Shown here: positions 33,455 through 42,094 of the stretch, piece by piece
How positions within the stretch are numbered: position 1 is the stretch's first letter
How the letters are laid out: every line of letters starts with the position of its first letter
Source of the DNA: PALSA-610 sp038213435
GTDB lineage: Bacteria; Actinomycetota; Acidimicrobiia; IMCC26256; PALSA-610
Assembly (NCBI GenBank): GCA_038213435.1
Contig: JBBQTI010000004.1
Coordinates: 62,001 to 126,000, forward strand
Direction of reading: 5' to 3'
Length of the DNA stretch: 64,000 nt
Program-made: the position numbers and the translations under genes
The notes under the pieces: model-generated
What the model was told of the DNA's origin: nothing
Databases searched by the model: none
The model's input: only the letters and a program-made list of their open reading frames with translations

Positions 33455-34410
33455 ACCGGCTCGGCCGGCTGCTTCCGCGCCGGGCGCAGGACGCGCTCCA
33501 CGTCTGGCGGGTGCGTACGCGTGATCGGCTGCTGTTCGGCGGCGACTGGGACATCCGCAACGCGATGCCCGAGCGATTCGTCCGGTCCGCGTTCCAGATC
33601 ATCTTGCGCCGCGACCCCGACCCGCACGGTTTGAAGAATTACCTCACCGTTCTCGCAGAGCAGAAGCTGTCCCGGGACGGCGTCCTCGACGAGCTCCTGA
33701 CTTCCATGGAGCTGCGCGTCGGCGTCCCCTACGAGAACATCCTGCGATCGCTGCACCAGTCGCGGTGCGACTTCGTGCGCATGCTGCCGCGTGCGCGGCG
33801 GATCCTCGATCTCGGGGGTACCGACCAAGCCGACGACGCGGGCGCGCTCGTATCGATGGGTTACCCGTACCGCTTCGAGCTCCTCACGATCGTCGACCTG
33901 CCCGGGGCGGAACGGCACGAGCTGTACGGCTATCTCACGTCGTCGGAGACCGTGCGATCGCGGTGCGGTCCGGTGCAGTACCGGTATCACTCGATGGTCG
34001 ACCTGTCGCCATATCCCGACGCTTCCTTCGATCTCGTCTTCAGCGGACAGACGATCGAGCACGTCACCGCGGACGAGGCCGAGAAGATGCTCGCCGAGAT
34101 TCGGCGCGTGCTCGTGCCCGGCGGCTGGTTCTGTCTCGATACGCCCAACCGCCGCGTCACGTCGTTGCAGCTCGGCGCCGACGTGCTCTCGAACCCCGAC
34201 CACAAGCTCGAGTACACGGACGAGCACCTCTCGGCGCTGCTGCGCGACGCCGGTTTCGACGTCGTCCATTCGTGCGGACTCAACCTCGCCGGCGAGTCGC
34301 TCGATCGAGCCCACTTCGACGTGTCGGAGGTCGCCGCCAAGCACGGCGTGTACGCGGAGATCGCCGACTGCTACGTCCTCGCGTACATGTGTCGCACTCC
34401 CGCGCGCTGA
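33451..34410 (+). CDS. SAM-dependent methyltransferase with N-terminal DUF4214-like segment
   Basis: This 319-residue protein begins with a helical segment FVRSAFQIILRRDPDPHGLKNYLTVLAEQKLSRDGVLDELL (about 43-85), resembling DUF4214 repeats found in glycan-modifying and surface proteins. A class I methyltransferase domain follows (RILDLGGTDQADD, SFDLVFSGQTIEHVTADEAEKMLAEIRRVLVPGGWF). The GTG start overlaps the previous stop. It ends the exporter operon, 14 bases from a convergent methyltransferase gene. It probably modifies a polysaccharide (inference). Confidence 0.82.
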   Translation: MNRLGRLLPRRAQDALHVWRVRTRDRLLFGGDWDIRNAMPERFVRSAFQIILRRDPDPHGLKNYLTVLAEQKLSRDGVLDELLTSMELRVGVPYENILRSLHQSRCDFVRMLPRARRILDLGGTDQADDAGALVSMGYPYRFELLTIVDLPGAERHELYGYLTSSETVRSRCGPVQYRYHSMVDLSPYPDASFDLVFSGQTIEHVTADEAEKMLAEIRRVLVPGGWFCLDTPNRRVTSLQLGADVLSNPDHKLEYTDEHLSALLRDAGFDVVHSCGLNLAGESLDRAHFDVSEVAAKHGVYAEIADCYVLAYMCRTPAR

Positions 34411-34423
34411 GCCGGACGGCCGT

Positions 34424-35308
34424 CTACGAGGCCGGAACGCGACGGGATCGCTCCACAACGAGCCCGAACGAGGTGTGGGTGCAACCGAGCGTCTGGGTTC
34501 GGATGTGTGTGTTCGTGAAGGGCGGCGGATCGACGTGAAGATCCTCCGGCCGGGTGCCGGTCCGGAAGGTGATTTTCATCCGATGGCCCTGCTTGCGCAT
34601 GGCATATACCAGTGCCTCGAGATGTGCGCGTTGGTACAGGACGGTCAGACCATCTGACAGCGTCGGGCCGACGGGGTCGACGTTGTACTCCGTCGTATGA
34701 ACGCCGATCCCGCCGGGCTTCAGGCAGGCGAGCTGGCGCTCGAAAAACTCCAGTCCGGCATCGAGCGAGCCGAGGTGCTCCATCGCGCACGACGACCAGA
34801 CGAAATCGAACGATTGAAGGTCGTCGGGGATCTCACGCATGTCGACCGGGCGAAAGGAAGCCCTCTTCCTGAACGCGTCGTCGTCGCAGAGTCCGGCCGC
34901 ATTGAGATCGGCCAACTTGTCGGCGTGTTCCCCTGAATTACGCCACTGCTTGGCGCGAGCGGCGCTCGCGGGCAGGTCCGTCGCCACAATGCTGACCGAT
35001 GTGCTCGCGGCGTACGCAGCGATGGGTTCGTTCCCCACGCCGAAGCCGAGGCCCCGCCGCCCGGGATGCAGCATTCCGTGATCTTCGAGGACCTGGAGGA
35101 TGTACACCCACTCCCAGGTCTTCCGGTGATGAAGCGGGCGTATCCGGAGTCGGTCGCACAATGCCTGGTATTCACTCGAGCGGATCTGATCGAAGGTGCA
35201 CGGCTGAGAGATCGCGTCGCGAAGGGTCGCGGGACGGCGGTACGAAACCCCTCGCGCCCATCGACGCGCGCTCGACGCAACACGACGGGGCATGGCGAGC
35301 AGCGACAC
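34424..35308 (-). CDS. Class I SAM-dependent methyltransferase
   Basis: The 294-residue product has GMLHPGRRGLGFGVGNEPIAAYAAS (SAM-binding loop), SIVATDLPASAARAKQW, FDFVWSSCAMEHLGSLDAGLEFFERQLACLKPGG and the late TEYNVDPVGPTLSDG. It resembles methyltransferases located in glycosyltransferase clusters. It is the last gene of the minus-strand operon that starts near 39639. The start codon is GTG at 35308; an ATG five codons later is possible. Target unknown. Confidence 0.8.
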   Translation of the reverse strand: MSLLAMPRRVASSARRWARGVSYRRPATLRDAISQPCTFDQIRSSEYQALCDRLRIRPLHHRKTWEWVYILQVLEDHGMLHPGRRGLGFGVGNEPIAAYAASTSVSIVATDLPASAARAKQWRNSGEHADKLADLNAAGLCDDDAFRKRASFRPVDMREIPDDLQSFDFVWSSCAMEHLGSLDAGLEFFERQLACLKPGGIGVHTTEYNVDPVGPTLSDGLTVLYQRAHLEALVYAMRKQGHRMKITFRTGTRPEDLHVDPPPFTNTHIRTQTLGCTHTSFGLVVERSRRVPAS

Positions 35309-35347
35309 GTGGACACGCTATCGGCGAGTGCACCGCGGACCCCGGCC

Positions 35348-36535
35348 TCAGGAGCGTGACGCGCGCGTGCCCACGCCTTGGACGAAGCCCGCGTACCGAT
35401 CGATCACGTCCTTCCATGTGTGGTGCCGGTCGACGTAGGCCTGTCCCGCACGGCCGAGCGCGGCGCGCAGCGCGGCTGAGCCGTTCAGCCGATCGAGCTC
35501 GACCTCGAGCTCGGCGTAGTTGCCGAAGGCGAGCGCACCGCCGGAGCGTCGAGCGTGGTCGAGGGTGACCGCGCAACGACTGTTGACGAGCGCCGGGATC
35601 CCGACCGACCACGCCTCCATCAGGACGATCGAGAACGATTCGAACGCGCTCGGCGACACCAGGGCCCACGCGCCGCGAAAGAGGCCCCACTTCACCGCGT
35701 CCGTCACGGCTCCCACGGTCACGATGTCGGGATGCGCGGGGGGCTCGTTGATCACAGGACCCGCGAAGACGAGTTGCAGCGGTCCGCCGCGGCGGTCCTT
35801 GTAGTGCGCGAAGCATTCCGCGAGCAGTCGCGCGCCCTTCCCGTCGTCGACCCGGCCGAGACACAGGAGGTACGGACGGTCGTCGAGATCGAGCGCGCGG
35901 CGCGCCTCCGCGGCGCGTCCTTCGCCGGCGTCGACGCCGAGCCCGACGACGACGGCGGGTTTCGACGCCACCGCGAAGCGTTGTTCGACCAGATGCCGCT
36001 CTGGTTCGCTCCAGTACGCGAGCGCGGCCGAGCTGCCGAAGACCGAGCGGTAGAGCGGCAGTCGCAGCATCGGTTCGTCGTGCGCGGCCGGGTGGAGGAC
36101 CGCTCTGTGCGCGACGCGCGGGACGCCCGCTACGGTCGGGTGGTAGAGGAAGGGATGGAATGCGATCGCGTCGGCGTCGCAGTGCGCGATCGCCTCGATC
36201 AACCCGGGAGCGACCGGTCCCTGCTTTTCGATCCATTCCTGCTGGTCCCCTTCGGTCACCCGGCGCCCACGGCGCACGACGAGATCGGTGCACGCGTCGA
36301 AGTCGGCCGCCCGGCGCCCCTTGACCGGAAAGCGATGGACCCGCACGCCATCGAGCTCGGCGGCTCCCCCCGGGTAGTGGTCGTCCCAGCTCGTCGCGTC
36401 GAGCGCGCAGGTGGTGAGCGCAGTGACGGTGAAGCCGGGCCTCGTCGCGAGCCGCGTCGCAAGCAGACGGGCGGCCGTCTCGGCTCCGCCGGCGACCTCG
36501 CGGCCGTAGCGGGGTGTGACGACCGCGAGCTTCAC
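35348..36535 (-). CDS. Glycosyltransferase family 4, type B paralogue (left operon)
   Basis: This is a 395-residue GT4 enzyme: TPRYGREVAGGAETAARLLATRLATR at the N-terminus, YLLCLGRVDDGKGARLLAECF at the start of the donor domain, and SAFESFSIVLMEAWSVGIPALV as the catalytic Glu-containing motif. It is paralogous to the enzyme at 44405-45616; both have the GGAE N-terminus, QxEWxxxQGP, HPxxHDEPxLRLxLY and a near-identical VxRYxG C-terminal helix. It starts with GTG, 10 bases after the stop of the next upstream glycosyltransferase in the same operon. Confidence 0.9.
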   Translation of the reverse strand: MKLAVVTPRYGREVAGGAETAARLLATRLATRPGFTVTALTTCALDATSWDDHYPGGAAELDGVRVHRFPVKGRRAADFDACTDLVVRRGRRVTEGDQQEWIEKQGPVAPGLIEAIAHCDADAIAFHPFLYHPTVAGVPRVAHRAVLHPAAHDEPMLRLPLYRSVFGSSAALAYWSEPERHLVEQRFAVASKPAVVVGLGVDAGEGRAAEARRALDLDDRPYLLCLGRVDDGKGARLLAECFAHYKDRRGGPLQLVFAGPVINEPPAHPDIVTVGAVTDAVKWGLFRGAWALVSPSAFESFSIVLMEAWSVGIPALVNSRCAVTLDHARRSGGALAFGNYAELEVELDRLNGSAALRAALGRAGQAYVDRHHTWKDVIDRYAGFVQGVGTRASRS

Positions 36536-36545
36536 CGTCTGATCT

Positions 36546-37598
36546 TCATGACGGACGGGCCGCCGATGTCACGGCCTCGACGAACGCGGGCCCGGTACGC
36601 GAGACGTCGAAATCGCGGACGCGTCGCGTGCCGGCGTCGACCAGTTGCCGGCGCAGTACGGCGTCGTCGACGACCCGCTCCACCGCAGCGGCGATCGTGC
36701 ACGGGTCCTTGATGTCGAACAGCAGACCGGCCTCGCCCAGTGTCTCTGGTACCGCGGCCGCCGCGAACGCGACGATCGGAACGCGATGGTGCATGGCCTC
36801 GAGCAGTGGTACGCAGAAACCCTCGTGCTCGCTACACACGACGAATACGTCGGCGGCGCGGTAGCACGCGGCGAGCTCGGACGACGACACTCCACCGGCG
36901 AGCGTCACCGCGTCGTCGAGACCCAGAGCGTGGATGAAGCGCTGGAGGGTGTGCGCATACTCCTCCTCGCGCCCGCCGCCGACGAGGTGGAGATGCGCTT
37001 CGGCATGGTGAAATCGGCGGTAGGCGGCGAACGCCTTGACGATGTCGTGCTGGGCTTTGTTCGGCGCGAGCCTGCCCACGAACAGCCAGGTGACGGCGGC
37101 GGTGCGGGCCGGCTTGGGGCCGGGCTCGACGTCGAGCGTCCGCAGATCGAGCAGGACGGGAACGACCGTGGTGCGGGGGAAGCCGGCTTCGATCAGGTCG
37201 TGCTCGTTGTAGCTCGAGACGGCCACGCCGAGCCGTGCCCGAGCGGCCAACTCGCGGAGCTGCCCGCGACCCCACGCCACACCGTGCGCGGCAACGGGTT
37301 GCCAACCGGCGATGTACCGCATCGGCGTGAGGTTGTGGTGGTTGACCACGATCGGCTCGTCGCGTGCGAGGACGGCGTCGGCGACAACCGAGCCGATGGC
37401 CATCTGGTACATGATGACATCGGCGCGACCACGGGCGTCGCGCAGCAGATGGGCCCCCTGGTCGGCCCACACGGGATCGATCTCGGAGGCGAAGATCTCG
37501 GAGGTGTGCCCCGCCGCGCGCAGCACGTCGCGCGCGACCAGGGTGTGCGCGCCGACCGCTCCGGGCTCGAGAGTAGGAGTGAACTGATGGACGATCAT
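36546..37598 (-). CDS. Glycosyltransferase family 4, type A paralogue (left operon, second copy)
   Basis: A 350-residue GT4 enzyme beginning MIVHQFTPTLEPGAVGAHTL. The donor domain contains WLFVGRLAPNKAQHDIVKAF and CSEHEGFCVPLLEAMHHRVP, both almost identical to the neighbouring enzyme at 37595-38689, which marks a tandem duplication. The N-terminal domains, where the acceptor binds, have diverged more. Its ATG overlaps the stop of that neighbour (ATGA). Donor and acceptor unknown. Confidence 0.9.
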   Translation of the reverse strand: MIVHQFTPTLEPGAVGAHTLVARDVLRAAGHTSEIFASEIDPVWADQGAHLLRDARGRADVIMYQMAIGSVVADAVLARDEPIVVNHHNLTPMRYIAGWQPVAAHGVAWGRGQLRELAARARLGVAVSSYNEHDLIEAGFPRTTVVPVLLDLRTLDVEPGPKPARTAAVTWLFVGRLAPNKAQHDIVKAFAAYRRFHHAEAHLHLVGGGREEEYAHTLQRFIHALGLDDAVTLAGGVSSSELAACYRAADVFVVCSEHEGFCVPLLEAMHHRVPIVAFAAAAVPETLGEAGLLFDIKDPCTIAAAVERVVDDAVLRRQLVDAGTRRVRDFDVSRTGPAFVEAVTSAARPS

Positions 37599-38689
37599 GA
37601 CGGTCGGCCGACCACGAGCTCGATCGCGTCGAGAAGCTTGCGGCGCGACTTCGCGATGTCGAACTCGCGCAGCCGCTCGATTCCGGCCTCGATCAGCTGA
37701 GACCGCAACTCGTTGTCGGTGACGACGCGATGCACGGCGGTCGCGACCGTGTATGCGTCCTTCGCGTCGAGGAGGAGGCCGGCGTCGCTCACGGTCTCGG
37801 GTACGGCGGCGGCCGAGTAGGCGACGATCGGGACGCGGTGGTGCATGGCCTCGAGGAGCGGGACGCAGAAGCCCTCGTGCTCGCTCGCAATGACGTACAC
37901 GTCGGCAGTCTCGTAGTGCGCGGTCAGCGCCGCCGCGCTGACCGGTCCGGCGATCTGTACCGCGTCACCGAGACCGAGTGCCTCGACGAAATCGGAAAGC
38001 GCGGTCTCGTATCGATGTGACGACGACCCGCCGACCAGATGGAGGCGTGCGCGATCGTCATACAGGCGGCGGTACGCCGCGAACGCCTTGACGATGTCGT
38101 GTTGCGCCTTGTTGGGCGCCAGCCGGCCGACGAACAGCCAGTCGACACCGCCGCCGGCTCGCGCGTCCGACAGCCGGCCGAGCTCCGCGGGGTCGGGCGG
38201 CGTCGCGTCGAGCGCGGCGACATCCAACATGATGGGGACGACGGAGGTTCGCTCGTATCCGAGGTCGGTCAACTCCTGCGCGTTGAACGCGGAATCGGCG
38301 ATGCCCAGCTCGGCGCGGGCTTCGAGCGCTACGAGCTGGCGTCGCCCCTCCATGAGCGCGCCGGCGACTGCGGGTTCCCACCGCGAGAAAAACGGCGCGG
38401 GCGTGATGTTGTGATAGTCGACGATCAGCGGCTCGTCGCGAGCTGCGACGAAGTCGGCCACCGGCGATCCGACCGAGGAGTGGTAGAGCAGCCACGTCGC
38501 CTCGCCGTGCCCGTCACCCGAGAACGACATGAAAGGTCGGGCGAGGCGCTTGTACTCGTCCTTGGCTTCGTACGAGTACAGCTCGGAGCGATAGCCGGCG
38601 CCGCGCAGCGTCTCCTGCACGGCGAGGTAGTGCCCTCCGACGGCGTCGCGCGGGGCGAGCGTGGGGACGAATTGATGGACCGCGGTCAT
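37595..38689 (-). CDS. Glycosyltransferase family 4, type A paralogue (left operon, first copy)
   Basis: The 364-residue GT4 enzyme starts MTAVHQFVPTLAPRDAVGGH, has IVDYHNITPAPFFSRWEPAV in the acceptor domain, WLFVGRLAPNKAQHDIVKAF at the donor-domain entry and ASEHEGFCVPLLEAMHHRVP with the catalytic glutamates. It is a tandem paralogue of the next gene and a more distant paralogue of 43320-44405. It overlaps the upstream methyltransferase stop by four bases. Confidence 0.9.
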   Translation of the reverse strand: MTAVHQFVPTLAPRDAVGGHYLAVQETLRGAGYRSELYSYEAKDEYKRLARPFMSFSGDGHGEATWLLYHSSVGSPVADFVAARDEPLIVDYHNITPAPFFSRWEPAVAGALMEGRRQLVALEARAELGIADSAFNAQELTDLGYERTSVVPIMLDVAALDATPPDPAELGRLSDARAGGGVDWLFVGRLAPNKAQHDIVKAFAAYRRLYDDRARLHLVGGSSSHRYETALSDFVEALGLGDAVQIAGPVSAAALTAHYETADVYVIASEHEGFCVPLLEAMHHRVPIVAYSAAAVPETVSDAGLLLDAKDAYTVATAVHRVVTDNELRSQLIEAGIERLREFDIAKSRRKLLDAIELVVGRPS

Positions 38690-39639
38690 TCGTCGGCGCG
38701 GGTCGCGGTAACGACGTAGGCGTCGGCGCCCGCGCCGTGAATCTGCATGTCGACGAATCCGTGTTCGGGGAGCAGCGCATCCCACGTGTCGGGATGCAGC
38801 GGATGGCCCGCGACCAGGTCGGCCTCGGCCGCGGTGGCGTCGCGTCCCCATGCCTCGCGTCGCAAACTGCAGACGACGAGCTGCCCTCCCGGGGCGAGCT
38901 TTGCCGCGGCCGAGTCGATCAGCAGCAACAACTCGCCCAGCGGTGCGCGTTCCACGACCCCGCGGAGCACCAAACCGCCCAAGGCGGCCGCGCCGACCCC
39001 ATGGAGGTGCGCGGCGCCGTCGTCGATACGGACCTCGAGCCCACGAGCGAGCGCCGCGTCGGCAACGGCTGCGCGCGGTTCGACGCCGTACGCGTCGAGG
39101 CCGGCGTTCACGAGCGAGCCGAGCAGGGCGCCCTCGCCGCATTCGACGAGGGCGATACGCCCGGCGCAGCCGTGCAACGCGTTCGTCACCGACGTCTGCC
39201 ATACGCCGTCGTCGCGCCGGGCGGGGATCCGCGCCCCGACGCCGCGCGCTCGCGCGACATCGCCGGTGACGTGCTCGAGGTCGACGACGCGTCCGCCCAG
39301 CAGGCGCAGCGCGGTGTTGATCGCGGTCGCGAGCGCGCTGATCTGTTGCGCGAGCCAGACGTGGTACCACCCGAGCAGCTTCGATATCACGCGCTTGACG
39401 ACGCCCAGGACCGGGCTGCGCGACGCGATCGGGATCACCGGATCGACGATGACGAGATCCTCCGAGCGCTCGAGCGCGGCGTCGAAGTCGTTGCTCACCT
39501 CGGCCGGCGCGAACCGATCGAACAGGCGGTCGAGCTCGCGTTCGAAGCCCGGGGGGTACTCGCCCGCGGCCCGGCGCGCGCGCACCTCCGCTTCGATCTC
39601 GGCGGCAAGCTTGTGGATGTCGACGTAGTCGTCCGTCAA
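38686..39639 (-). CDS. SAM-dependent methyltransferase-like protein (left operon)
   Basis: The 317-residue protein has an N-terminal helical region, LAAEIEAEVRARRAAGEYPPGFERELDRLFDRF, that is clearly shared with the methyltransferase at 42095-43309. A degenerate methyltransferase fold follows: IALVECGEGALLGSLVNAGLDAYGVEP in place of a classic DxGxGxG loop, then LAPGGQLVVCSLR. The unusual SAM loop makes activity uncertain. It starts with TTG at 39639, supported by GGAGGG seven to eight bases upstream. It is the first gene of the minus-strand operon. Confidence 0.78.
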   Translation of the reverse strand: MTDDYVDIHKLAAEIEAEVRARRAAGEYPPGFERELDRLFDRFAPAEVSNDFDAALERSEDLVIVDPVIPIASRSPVLGVVKRVISKLLGWYHVWLAQQISALATAINTALRLLGGRVVDLEHVTGDVARARGVGARIPARRDDGVWQTSVTNALHGCAGRIALVECGEGALLGSLVNAGLDAYGVEPRAAVADAALARGLEVRIDDGAAHLHGVGAAALGGLVLRGVVERAPLGELLLLIDSAAAKLAPGGQLVVCSLRREAWGRDATAAEADLVAGHPLHPDTWDALLPEHGFVDMQIHGAGADAYVVTATRADE

Positions 39640-39775
39640 GACCGGTCCCTCCGAATGCGGGACAGTATCGCCCGTTGATCTTCACGCCGGCTCGGTCCGG
39701 CGACGCCGCCTCTTCAAGCACCTTCCTCGTCTCGCCGATATCAAGGGCTGCACCCGCGAACAGAGGCTTCATCCA

Positions 39776-42052
39776 GTGCGTTCTCGCCTTCTCCTCGTCC
39801 TCCTGACCGTCGCGCTCGTCGCGCCGGCGACCGCCCTGACGGCAGCGCAACCCGCGGGCGCATCGACGGTGTCGGCTCACCCCTCGTGGACCGATAACTC
39901 GAGCGGCTGGGACCGCACCTCCTCGCCGACGATCGCCGATGTCAACGGTGACGGCCGCCGTGAGATCGTCATCGGGCACGAGAACGGTCTGCTGCACGTC
40001 ATCAACGGCGCCAACGGTCGCGACCTCCCGGGTTGGCCGCAGCAGGCGGGAACGGCCATCGACAGCACGCCGGCGGTCGGCGATCTCTTCAGCAACGGTA
40101 GGCAGGAGATCGTCGTCGGCCTCGGTTCCACGTGGGTGCGCAATCAGCAGGGCGGCGTCGCGGTGTTCAACTCGAACGGCTCACTGCACTGCGTGTTCCG
40201 GACGCTCGACTACTTCAACATCTGGACCGGTGCCGGCCGACCCGACGGTTACTCCGACGGCGTGTACTCGTCACCGTCCATCGGCGACATCAACGGCGAC
40301 GGTTTCGCCGACATCGTCTTCGGCGGCTTCGACCTGCACGTGCACGCGATCGACCGCAACTGCCAAGAGATCATGAGCGACAACGTGGAAGACACCGTCT
40401 GGTCGTCGCCCGCGCTGTACGACGTCAACGGCGACGGTCGCCTCGACATCCTCATCGGCGGTGACCAGGCCGCAGGTGGCGCGATCAACTGGTCGGGCGG
40501 CGAGTTCCGAGCGATCGAGTACACGTCCGGAAATTCGGTCGGTTGCTCGCATTGCCGCGAGATCTGGAAGCACCAGCTCAACGACACGATGTGGTCGAGC
40601 CCGGCCGTCGGGGACATCGACGGCGATGGGCGTCCCGAGGTGATCGTCGGCGGCGGCAACTTCTACAACCGCTCCGACGGGCACAACGTCTTCGCCTGGC
40701 ACGTCGACGACGGCTCGACTCTGTCCGGTTGGCCGGTCGCGACGAACGGTTCGACCATGCCGTCGCCCGCGCTCGGCGATCTCACCGGGAACGGGATCCC
40801 CGAGGTCGTCGCTTCCAGCGCCGACGGATGGGTTCGTGCCTACAACCCCAACGGATCCGTCCGTTGGGCGACGCATCTGTGGGCGTTCAGCGCGCAGCAG
40901 GCGGGCGGTCCCGTCGCGTCGCCGATCATCGCCGACATGAACGGCGACGGTCGCAACGACGTCGGTGCGGGCAACAACTTCGGCTACTTCGTTCTGAACG
41001 GTGCGAACGGCGCGATCATGGCGACGGTCGACGCTTACCAGTCGCACGACGGTGCGGCCGCGGTCGGCGACTTCGGTTCGGGCGTCGGTTGGCGACTGAT
41101 CGTCGACGGGTTCGACACGCCGAACCACACGAGCCGTTTGCAGGCGTTCCCGATGCCTGCACCCCGCACCGCGCCTCCATGGTCCATGTTCCGACGCGAG
41201 CCTCTTCATCACGCGGGTCCGGTCGCGCTCCACCTGCTGCCGCCGGGCCAGTGCCGGGCCAACACGAATCCCGCATCCCACCCGCTCTCCGCTTCGTCGA
41301 GGGGCTACTGGATCGCGGGCGCGGATGGGGGCGTCTACGCGCTGAAGGGTGCACCGTTCTACGGGAGTGCCGTGGGCCGCATTCGGGGTACGGCGGTCGC
41401 GATCGCCGCGACACATTCCGGTAGCGGCTACTACGTGCTCGACAACAGCGGCGGCATCTTTCCGTTCGGTGATGCTCGCTCGCTCGGTTCGATGGCGGGT
41501 TTCCATCTCAACGCGCCGATCATCGCGCTCGCTCCGACTCCGTCCGGGCGGGGCTACTGGCTCCTGGCGTCGGACGGCGGCGTGTTCAGCTTCGGTGACG
41601 CACGTTTCTACGGCTCGATGGGTGGCACTCGCCTGAACGCGCCGGTCATCTCGATGGCCGCGACGCGGACGGGCCGCGGCTATTGGCTGCTGGCGTCGGA
41701 CGGCGGCGTGTTCAGCTTCGGTGACGCGCGGTTCCACGGTTCCACCGGCAGCATGCGTCTCAACTCGCCCGTCATTTCGATGGCCACTGCTCCGTCCGGC
41801 GGGGGCTACTGGCTCGTCGCGGGTGACGGCGGCATCTTCAGCTTCGGTGTTCCGTTCTACGGGAGCATTCCGGGACTCGGACTCTGTCGGCCGGTGCCGG
41901 GAGTGCAGATCCGGCCGACGCTCCCCGGCAACGGCTACTTCGTGCTCGCCCGCAACGGCCAGGTTTACGCGTTCGGTGATGCCCTGGCGGGTGCTTCCGC
42001 ACCGGGCCTCGGCGGTTGGAGCTTCGCGGTCGACTTCGCCGTTCGGTCCTGA
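39776..42052 (+). CDS. Secreted FG-GAP/VCBS propeller protein with C-terminal GYW repeats
   Basis: A signal peptide (about 1-29, LLLVLLTVALVAPATALTA) leads a 758-residue secreted protein. Residues about 45-470 carry FG-GAP/VCBS repeats with calcium-loop motifs DVNGDGRREIVIG, DINGDGFADIVFG, DVNGDGRLDILIG, DIDGDGRPEVIVG and DMNGDGRNDVGAG, forming a predicted beta-propeller. The C-terminal 250 residues are six GYW-type repeats. The protein is probably an extracellular adhesin or carbohydrate-binding protein, but there is no direct evidence. A GTG start follows CAGAGG. It sits at the centre of two divergent, similarly ordered glycosylation operons and precedes the right one by 42 bases. Confidence 0.88.
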   Translation: MRSRLLLVLLTVALVAPATALTAAQPAGASTVSAHPSWTDNSSGWDRTSSPTIADVNGDGRREIVIGHENGLLHVINGANGRDLPGWPQQAGTAIDSTPAVGDLFSNGRQEIVVGLGSTWVRNQQGGVAVFNSNGSLHCVFRTLDYFNIWTGAGRPDGYSDGVYSSPSIGDINGDGFADIVFGGFDLHVHAIDRNCQEIMSDNVEDTVWSSPALYDVNGDGRLDILIGGDQAAGGAINWSGGEFRAIEYTSGNSVGCSHCREIWKHQLNDTMWSSPAVGDIDGDGRPEVIVGGGNFYNRSDGHNVFAWHVDDGSTLSGWPVATNGSTMPSPALGDLTGNGIPEVVASSADGWVRAYNPNGSVRWATHLWAFSAQQAGGPVASPIIADMNGDGRNDVGAGNNFGYFVLNGANGAIMATVDAYQSHDGAAAVGDFGSGVGWRLIVDGFDTPNHTSRLQAFPMPAPRTAPPWSMFRREPLHHAGPVALHLLPPGQCRANTNPASHPLSASSRGYWIAGADGGVYALKGAPFYGSAVGRIRGTAVAIAATHSGSGYYVLDNSGGIFPFGDARSLGSMAGFHLNAPIIALAPTPSGRGYWLLASDGGVFSFGDARFYGSMGGTRLNAPVISMAATRTGRGYWLLASDGGVFSFGDARFHGSTGSMRLNSPVISMATAPSGGGYWLVAGDGGIFSFGVPFYGSIPGLGLCRPVPGVQIRPTLPGNGYFVLARNGQVYAFGDALAGASAPGLGGWSFAVDFAVRS
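41303..42049 (+). repeat. Six 42-residue GYW/DGGVFSFGDA repeats
   Basis: Units begin near 41303, 41426, 41549, 41678, 41804 and 41933, each starting Gly-Tyr-(Trp/Tyr/Phe) and continuing through xxSDGGVFSFGDARFxGSxGGxxLNAPVxxMAxTxxGR. The period is 123-129 bases. The same unit occurs in the amidase at 59876-60635. The pattern suggests a bladed beta structure with one unit per blade. Confidence 0.85.
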
Positions 42053-42094
42053 GTCGGTCCGGTCCGAGGCGGTTCCCAAGCTACATTCGGCGGC

